A stretch of DNA of 64,000 nucleotides, from the NCBI RefSeq assembly GCF_964253035.1, contig NZ_CAXUQL020000001.1:496001-560000 (forward strand), read 5' to 3'. The notes beneath the pieces were generated by a model that was not told where the DNA came from, made no database searches, and worked only from the letters and a program-made list of their open reading frames with translations. The position numbers and the translations under genes were made by a program. How positions within the stretch are numbered: position 1 is the first letter of the stretch; each line of letters starts with the position of its first letter. Source of the stretch: Pseudorhodoferax sp032153935. GTDB taxonomy: Bacteria; Pseudomonadota; Gammaproteobacteria; Burkholderiales; Burkholderiaceae_C. Positions 58,801-64,000 of this stretch are shown piece after piece.

Positions 58801-59253
58801 CTACTTGCCGAAGCCGCGCGCGAAGAACACCGCCAGCAGCGCCACCAGCGGAATCAGGTGCGCCTGCACCATCACCGTCTTGCGCGTGCGGCGCACCTCC
58901 TCGTCGGACGGCAGGGCGCCCGTGGCGCGCAGCTGGCGGCGCCAGCGCAGGTAGGTCAGCGTGGGTTTGATCGACATCAGGCCGATCACCACGAACAGCG
59001 TGACCTTGGCATGCAGCAGCGGATTGGACCAGTACCAGCCCATGCCCTTCACCCCCCACAGGGTGCGCGCCAAACCCGTCAGCAGCACCGCCACCGAGGC
59101 GATGCCGTAGAGCATGTCCACCCGCGCCAGCCGCTCCACCACGCGCGCGTTCATCCACTCCACGCGGCACAGTGCGGCCTCGCTGGACAGAAACACCACC
59201 ATCGTGAAGATGGCGACCCAGTGCACATAGGCGAGAACGGTTTCGAGGATCAT
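58801..59253 (-). CDS. DUF2214 integral membrane protein
   Basis: 150 residues with four hydrophobic helices (about 4-24, 48-66, 80-100 and 128-146). It matches DUF2214: TVLAYVHWVAIFTMVVFLSS at the N-terminus, LARVDMLYGIASVAVLLTGL, WGVKGMGWYWSNPLLHAKVT and KPTLTYLRWRRQL. The fold recalls the CopD/cytochrome-b561-like four-helix proteins, and the His in YVHW and LLHAK could hold haem, but that is inference. It diverges from the FecI-like sigma factor gene by 169 bp. No function is known. Confidence 0.85.
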   Translation of the reverse strand: MILETVLAYVHWVAIFTMVVFLSSEAALCRVEWMNARVVERLARVDMLYGIASVAVLLTGLARTLWGVKGMGWYWSNPLLHAKVTLFVVIGLMSIKPTLTYLRWRRQLRATGALPSDEEVRRTRKTVMVQAHLIPLVALLAVFFARGFGK

Positions 59254-59422
59254 CGGCGCGGCCCGGATTCGTTGTACGACGGCGACAACATTGTCGCAGC
59301 CGCCCGGCAGACTCACCCCGCACAACCCACGCAGCCCGTCCGGCGCCGTTGTTACCGGTGTAAGATGCGAACAATTCTTGTTTAGATGCGAGGCGCACCG
59401 TGCCTCGCCGAACGGAGCCTTC

Positions 59423-59947
59423 GTGTCCGCGGCCCAGCCCTGCCTCCACCAGCAATCGATCCACACGCTGTACAGCGAGCACCATGGCTGGTTGCACGGC
59501 TGGCTGCGGCGCAAGCTGGGCGATGCCCACCACGCGGCCGACCTCGCGCAGGACACTTTCGTGCGCATCCTCACGGCCAGCCGCGCCCAGGAACTGGCGC
59601 TCCACGCGCTGCGCGAGCCGCGCGCCTACCTGACCACGGTGGCGGGCCGGGTGCTGCTCAACCACTACCGCCGCCTGTCGCTGGAGCAGGCCTGGCTGGC
59701 GGCGCTGGCCACGCAGCCCGCGGTCTTCGCCGCCTCGCCCGAGGAGCGGCTGAGCATCCTGCAGACGCTGAACGAGGTCGACGCGCTGCTCGATGCGCTG
59801 CCGCCCAGGACACGCACGGTGTTCCTGCTGGCGCAACTCGAGGGCCTCAGCTACGCCCAGATCGCCGAGCGCATGGGCATCGCGCTGCGCACCGTCAAGC
59901 GCCACATGGCGCAGGCCTTCGAAGAATGCCTGATGCAGGTGGCCTGA
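59423..59947 (+). CDS. FecI-like extracytoplasmic-function sigma factor (GTG start)
   Basis: 174 residues from a GTG at 59423 with GGAG seven bases before it. Region 2: LYSEHHGWLHGWLRRKLGDAH cited as about residues 12-32, then ADLAQDTFVRIL and YLTTVAGRVLLNHYRR. Region 4: LPPRTRTVFLLAQLEGLSYA and IAERMGIALRTVKRHMAQAF. These are the iron-starvation (FecI/HasI) sigma pattern. It should transcribe the receptor operon when the receptor reports its ligand through FecR. The 169-bp gap upstream is AT-richer near 59365-59395, a place for a Fur-controlled promoter; no clear Fur box was identified. Confidence 0.9.
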   Translation: MSAAQPCLHQQSIHTLYSEHHGWLHGWLRRKLGDAHHAADLAQDTFVRILTASRAQELALHALREPRAYLTTVAGRVLLNHYRRLSLEQAWLAALATQPAVFAASPEERLSILQTLNEVDALLDALPPRTRTVFLLAQLEGLSYAQIAERMGIALRTVKRHMAQAFEECLMQVA

Positions 59948-60003
59948 GCACCACCGGGCTACCCCACGGTGCGCGCCCCGCAGGCGAAGCCGAAAGCCCC
60001 TGC

Positions 60004-60990
60004 GTGACCACGCCACTGCCACGCGCCGTGCTGCGCATCGCGGCGCAGTGGCTGGCCTGCCTGCATGCGGGCGAGGCCACGGCCGCCCAGCGCGAGGCCT
60101 GCGCGCAGTGGCGCCGCGCCGATCCGCTGCACGAGCTCGCCTGGCAGCGCGCCGAGCGGCTGCAGGCCGCGCTCGGCACGCTGCCGCCCGCCGTGGGCCT
60201 GCAGGTGCTGGACCGCCCGAGCCGCCAAAGCGGGCGCCGCACCGCGCTGCGCAGCCTGGCCGCACTGGCGCCCGCCGTGCCCGCCGGCTACCTGGCCTGG
60301 CGCAGCGCCAGCCCCGAGACCGCGGGCTGGACGACCGCGCAACGCACCGCCACCGGCGAGCGCCGCCGCACCGTGCTGCCCGACGGCACACGCCTGCACC
60401 TGGACACCGCCAGCGCCATCGCGCTCGACTTCCAGAACGGCCTGCGCCGTGTGCTGCTGCGCCAGGGCGAGGTGCAGATCGAGACCGCGCACGATGCGCA
60501 GCAGCGCCCCTTCGTCGTCGACACGCGCCACGGCCGCATCCTTGCGCTGGGCACGCGCTTCGTCGTGCGCCAGCGCGATGACGAAGCCGGCACGCTGGTG
60601 GCCGTGCAGCAGAGCGCCGTCGAAGTGCAGGCCGCCCAGGCGCCTGGCCTGCCGCCCACCCTGGTCCAGGCCGGCCAGCAGTTGCGCTTCGATGCCACCA
60701 GCGTGCAGCCGCTGCGGCCGGCCGACCCGCAGCCGGCCGCCTGGACGCGCGGCCTGCTGTTCGCCCGCGACCAGCGGCTGGCGGACTTCGCGGCAGAACT
60801 CGGCCGCTACCGGCCCGGCCTGCTGCGCTGTGCGCCAGAGGTGGCCGCGCTGCGCATCAGCGGCGTGTTCCGCCTGGACGACACCGACGCCATCCTCGCC
60901 GCGCTGCCGCACACGCTGCCCGTGCGCGTGGTCTGGCGCACGCGCTGGTGGGTCGCGATTTCCGCCCCACTGGTGCCGCCGAGCGGCTGA
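60004..60990 (+). CDS. FecR-like anti-sigma/sigma regulator (GTG start)
   Basis: 328 residues from a GTG at 60004. The N-terminal cytoplasmic anti-sigma domain has the FecR pattern AAQWLACLHAGEATAAQREA and WRRADPLHELAWQRAERLQ. A short hydrophobic segment follows (LAALAPAVPAGYLAW, about 82-98). The periplasmic FecR domain has RTVLPDGTRLHLDTASAIAL, RVLLRQGEVQIETA and VDTRHGRILALGTRFVV, and ends with the C-terminal STN-like region that contacts the receptor plug (ISGVFRLDDTDAILAALP). It relays ligand occupancy of the TonB receptor to the sigma factor encoded 56 bp upstream. Confidence 0.9.
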   Translation: MTTPLPRAVLRIAAQWLACLHAGEATAAQREACAQWRRADPLHELAWQRAERLQAALGTLPPAVGLQVLDRPSRQSGRRTALRSLAALAPAVPAGYLAWRSASPETAGWTTAQRTATGERRRTVLPDGTRLHLDTASAIALDFQNGLRRVLLRQGEVQIETAHDAQQRPFVVDTRHGRILALGTRFVVRQRDDEAGTLVAVQQSAVEVQAAQAPGLPPTLVQAGQQLRFDATSVQPLRPADPQPAAWTRGLLFARDQRLADFAAELGRYRPGLLRCAPEVAALRISGVFRLDDTDAILAALPHTLPVRVVWRTRWWVAISAPLVPPSG

Positions 60991-61102
60991 ATCTTTTTGC
61001 ACGCGGTGGCCCTTTTTGCGTTCTCGCGTGTCATGACATCCAAAGCCAGCTTTCCCGCGCCGTGCGGAGCCAGCCACGCACGCCGTTCAAAGGAAAGCCC
61101 GC

Positions 61103-63730
61103 ATGCACCGACATCTTCGCGCCCCCGCGCGCCCCCCGGCCTCCCCGCTCGCGCAGGCCGCCCGCCAGGCCCTGCTGGCCATGGCCCTGGCCACCGCCGG
61201 CCTGCCCGCCGCCCACGCCCAGAACACCACCGCGCTTGCCGCCTACAGCGTGCCGGCCGGCCCGCTCGGCGACGCGCTGACCCAGTTCGCCGCGACTGCG
61301 GGCGTGTCGGTGCAGCTGGACGCCACGCTGGTGGCCGGCCGCCGCAGCCCTGGCCTGGACGGCCGCTTCGGCGTGCGCGAGGGCTTCGCCCGCCTGCTGG
61401 CCGGCAGCGGTCTGGAAGTGCAGGAACGCAACCGCGGCGTCTGGGTGCTGCGCCAGGCCGGCAGCGCCGCAGCGCCGGCAGCGGCGACGTCCGCCACCGG
61501 CACCGCGCTGCCCGAGGTCAAGGTCACGGCCGAGGCCGTGCGCCAGGAGGCCGGCACCCGCACCATCCTGACCGAGGAAGACATGCAGCGCACCGGCGCG
61601 GCCAGCATCGCCGACGTGGTCCGCTACCAGCCGCTCGTGGACGTGCCCAGCACCGTGCAGGGCGCCACACGCGGCGCCAGCCGCTACGACCGCAGCGGCA
61701 CCACCAACTACAACATCCGCGGCGTCGAGGGCAACCGCGTCGGCCTGGACGTGGACGGCATCGAGATGCCCGATGCCATCAGCCGCGCACCGCTGACCGC
61801 CCGCTCGGAAGACGGCACCTTTGGCATGGGGCGCGACTTCATCGACCCCTACCTGTACTCGTCGGTCGACATCCAGTCGGGCACCACCAACGCGCAGCGC
61901 TCCGCCGGTGGCATCGGCGGCGCCGTGAGCTTTCGCAGCAAGTCGCCCGAGGACTACGTCCACGCCGACAAGCCGTTCTACGCCGGCGCGCGCATCGGCT
62001 ACAGCGAGGTCGACCGTTCCTGGGCCGAGGGCGTGACCCTGGCCGGCCAGAGCGGCAACCTGGGCGTGCTGCTGGCCTACTCGCGGCGCGACGGCAAGCA
62101 GGCCGAGAACCATCCCACCACCGACCTCGTCCGGGTGGCGCCGCAGGACTGGCATTCCGACGCGCTGCTGCTCAAGGGCCAGCTGCGCCTGAACCCCGAG
62201 CACCGGCTGGAACTGTCGGCCGACCTGTACCGCCGGCAGAACGACTCCACCTTCGACAGCTGGGACGCCAACGGCACGGCCATCACCGGCAGGTCGGTGC
62301 AGGACGCCCGCACCCGGCGCGACACCGTGTCCGTCTCCCACCTCTGGACACCCGGCGCGGGTGGCCTGGTCGACCGGCTCGACACCCGGCTGTACGTGCA
62401 GAACACCGACATGGACGACGTGACCGACACGGTGACGCGGGCCACCGGCGCGCTGGTCCGCGAGACCTCGCAGAACACCACGCACCAGATCGGCTTCTCC
62501 AGCGTGGCCGACAAGCGCATCGGCAACCACGCGCTCAAGTTCGGGGTGAACTACGCGGTCAACGAGAACGAGCACCCGTTCACCACCGAGCCGACGGCCT
62601 CCATCGGCGTGGCTGGCCAGCCCTTCCCCGACACGCGCACCGTGCGCCTGGGCGCCTTCGTCCAGGACACCATTGACTTCCAGGTCGGCGGCCGCCGCCT
62701 GGCCCTGGTGCCGGGCCTGCGCGTGGACCGCATCGACCCCAGCATCCGCAACACCGGCAGCTTCAACAACGACCGCGTCACACAGGAAGAGCTGGAAGAG
62801 ATGTATGGCAAGGCGCCGGCGACCACCATCGTCAGCCCCAGTCTGGCACTGCTGTACGACGTGCGACCCGACCTGACCGCCTACGTGCAATGGAAGCGCA
62901 GCGGCCGCGCGCCCACCAACAGCGAGATCTTCGGCTACTGGAACAGCGGCGGCGGCAGCTACGCGCTGCTGGGCGACCGCAACCTCAAGGAAGAGACCAG
63001 CAACGCCTTCGACATCGGGTTGAAGGGCTCGCCGGTGCCGGGCGTCACCTTCGCCGGCTCGGTCTTCTACACCAAGTACAAGGACTTCATCTCCTATACG
63101 CGCTACACGAGAGCCAACAACCCTGAGAAGTTCGTCAACATCCAGGACAGCCTGTCCATCCTGTACCAGGCCGCCAACCGCGACGAGGCCCATATCTACG
63201 GCACCGAGATCAGCGCGCGGCTGGACCACGGCACCTGGGCACCGTCCGTGCGCGGCCTGTACAGCACCTGGGCGCTGGGCTACAGCAAGGGCAGTTCCAA
63301 GTCGAACTATGCGGGCGACGAGGACGTGGACCTGGACACCGTGCAGCCGGCCAAGGCCATCGTGGGTGTGGGCTACGACGCGGCCCAGAAGGCCTGGGGC
63401 CTGAGCCTCACAGGCACCTTCGTGCGCGGCAAGCAGGCCGTCGCCACCAACCGCCAGTCCTTCCAGAACAACCCCGGTCAGGAGCTGACCGATTCCACGA
63501 CAGCGCTCTACAAGGTGCCCGGCTTCGCGCGCTTCGACATCGCCGGCTACTGGCGCGTGAGCAGGAACGTGCGCCTGCACGCCGGCATCTTCAACCTGAC
63601 CGACAAGCGCTACTGGTCGTACTCGAACACCCGCAGCCTGCAGCCAGCCAACCCGCGCGACCGCCAGCAGATCGAAGTGTCCAGCGCGCCGGGCCGCACC
63701 TACGCGGTCAGCCTGAACGTGGATTTCTGA
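61103..63730 (+). CDS. TonB-dependent receptor with signalling domain (haem/haemoprotein HasR-like)
   Basis: 875 residues. A signal peptide ends near PAAHAQ (about residue 40). The STN signalling domain (about 45-115; YSVPAGPLGDALTQFAATAG, then GSGLEVQERNRGVWVL) touches FecR. The plug domain (about 150-290) includes GTTNYNIRGVEGNRVGLDVDGIE, split here as TTNYNIRGVEG and LDVDGIE. The 22-stranded barrel ends LNVDF with a C-terminal Phe. GRAPTNSEIFGYW resembles the FRAP box and NIRG/VNI segments of haem, haemoglobin and transferrin receptors. It probably takes up haem or an iron carrier using TonB. It sits 112 bp after fecR; the sigma/FecR pair is its own signalling system. The ligand is inferred. 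Confidence 0.9.
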   Translation: MHRHLRAPARPPASPLAQAARQALLAMALATAGLPAAHAQNTTALAAYSVPAGPLGDALTQFAATAGVSVQLDATLVAGRRSPGLDGRFGVREGFARLLAGSGLEVQERNRGVWVLRQAGSAAAPAAATSATGTALPEVKVTAEAVRQEAGTRTILTEEDMQRTGAASIADVVRYQPLVDVPSTVQGATRGASRYDRSGTTNYNIRGVEGNRVGLDVDGIEMPDAISRAPLTARSEDGTFGMGRDFIDPYLYSSVDIQSGTTNAQRSAGGIGGAVSFRSKSPEDYVHADKPFYAGARIGYSEVDRSWAEGVTLAGQSGNLGVLLAYSRRDGKQAENHPTTDLVRVAPQDWHSDALLLKGQLRLNPEHRLELSADLYRRQNDSTFDSWDANGTAITGRSVQDARTRRDTVSVSHLWTPGAGGLVDRLDTRLYVQNTDMDDVTDTVTRATGALVRETSQNTTHQIGFSSVADKRIGNHALKFGVNYAVNENEHPFTTEPTASIGVAGQPFPDTRTVRLGAFVQDTIDFQVGGRRLALVPGLRVDRIDPSIRNTGSFNNDRVTQEELEEMYGKAPATTIVSPSLALLYDVRPDLTAYVQWKRSGRAPTNSEIFGYWNSGGGSYALLGDRNLKEETSNAFDIGLKGSPVPGVTFAGSVFYTKYKDFISYTRYTRANNPEKFVNIQDSLSILYQAANRDEAHIYGTEISARLDHGTWAPSVRGLYSTWALGYSKGSSKSNYAGDEDVDLDTVQPAKAIVGVGYDAAQKAWGLSLTGTFVRGKQAVATNRQSFQNNPGQELTDSTTALYKVPGFARFDIAGYWRVSRNVRLHAGIFNLTDKRYWSYSNTRSLQPANPRDRQQIEVSSAPGRTYAVSLNVDF

Positions 63731-63755
63731 TTTCCCCACCCATCCGAGAACCCCC

Positions 63756-64000
63756 ATGCACCAGCACACCACCTCCCTGCTCGCGGCCCTGACCGCCGCC
63801 GTCCTGCTGTCGGCCTGCGCCGGCGGCGCACCCCAGGCAGCTGCCACGGCCCGGAACCAGCCGGCACGCCCCGCGGGCGGCCATGGCCTGGACGCCTTCC
63901 TGGGCAGCTACGACGCCAACCGCGACGGCCAGGTCACGCGCGCCGAGTTCGACGCCATCCGACTGCAACGCTTCAAGGCCGCCGACGCCAACGGCGACGG
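63756..64000 (+). CDS. EF-hand domain lipoprotein (3' end beyond the window)
   Basis: The first 81 residues are present. A lipoprotein signal peptide ends in the lipobox LLSAC. After a flexible Ala/Pro stretch there is an EF-hand loop, DANRDGQVTRAEF (about residues 54-66), with the 1,3,5,12 acidic positions filled, and a second loop begins DANGDG at the edge. It is expected to bind calcium in the envelope. Only 25 bp separate it from the TonB receptor, so it may be part of that operon. The function is not known. Confidence 0.75.
   Translation, partial: MHQHTTSLLAALTAAVLLSACAGGAPQAAATARNQPARPAGGHGLDAFLGSYDANRDGQVTRAEFDAIRLQRFKAADANGD

Noticed and set aside
59345..59400. Fur box ahead of the FecI-like gene
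   Set aside because: The stretch around 59368-59385 is AT-rich with a GATGCGA repeat, but it matches the Fur consensus too poorly to list.
61031..63847. A 938-codon minus-strand frame opposite the TonB receptor
   Set aside because: Antisense shadow of a clear receptor gene; no motif.

Overview
The window is a very GC-rich, gene-dense stretch of a Burkholderiales chromosome. Family Comamonadaceae is the best guess. The reasons are three orphan Bug-type (TctC-like) solute-binding proteins with LysR or two-component neighbours, a D-tartrate dehydratase, RlmL-, LptA/B- and RpoN-type housekeeping genes of betaproteobacterial character, and short intergenic regions with occasional GC hairpins. No tRNA, rRNA, insertion sequence, prophage or CRISPR array was seen. 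No gap between genes exceeds 300 bases. Both ends cut a gene: the tartrate dehydratase on the left and an EF-hand lipoprotein on the right.

Layout. 1-8.4 kb: tarD and a divergent LysR gene, an MscS-type channel, purT, a Bug receptor, a QseBC-like two-component system and a divergent beta-barrel protein. 8.4-13.7 kb: an M20D amidohydrolase, a divergent LysR gene, then an NCS2 purine permease and 8-oxoguanine deaminase pair. 13.7-19.3 kb: a DUF72 protein, two LacI regulators and a GH3 glycosidase lipoprotein behind a promoter with clear LacI-type operators. 19.3-25.8 kb: a Bug receptor with divergent LysR gene, then a NodIJ-like exporter and a MalT-like LuxR regulator. 25.9-32 kb: a flavin monooxygenase with its flavin reductase, then two translationally coupled trypsin-like/TPR proteins, one active-looking and one with the whole triad replaced. 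32-35.2 kb: copper resistance, copZ < > copA-cueR, with two MerR-type 19-bp-spacer promoters. 35.2-40.4 kb: a shortened GMC oxidoreductase, 3-hydroxybutyryl-CoA dehydrogenase, a crotonase, a histidine phosphatase, a PEP-mutase family protein and a cyclohexadienyl dehydratase-like protein.

40.4-45.5 kb (minus strand) holds what I regard as the most interesting unit: methyltransferase, membrane histidine kinase, receiver-kinase hybrid and receiver protein. Gene order and domain content match the phcBSRQ quorum-sensing operon of Ralstonia. 45.5-54.6 kb is a long minus-strand housekeeping run (argS, SPOR protein, dsbA, lptA, lptB, rpoN, an RlmL-like methyltransferase, a PIN protein, a SEC-C protein). 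54.6-58.2 kb: an EthD-like protein, a zinc alcohol dehydrogenase and a Bug receptor, with a divergent LysR gene. 58.3-64 kb: a three-repeat PsiF protein, a DUF2214 membrane protein, and a FecI/FecR/TonB-receptor surface-signalling set followed by the EF-hand lipoprotein.

All assignments come from reading motifs and remembered family features. No database search was run.
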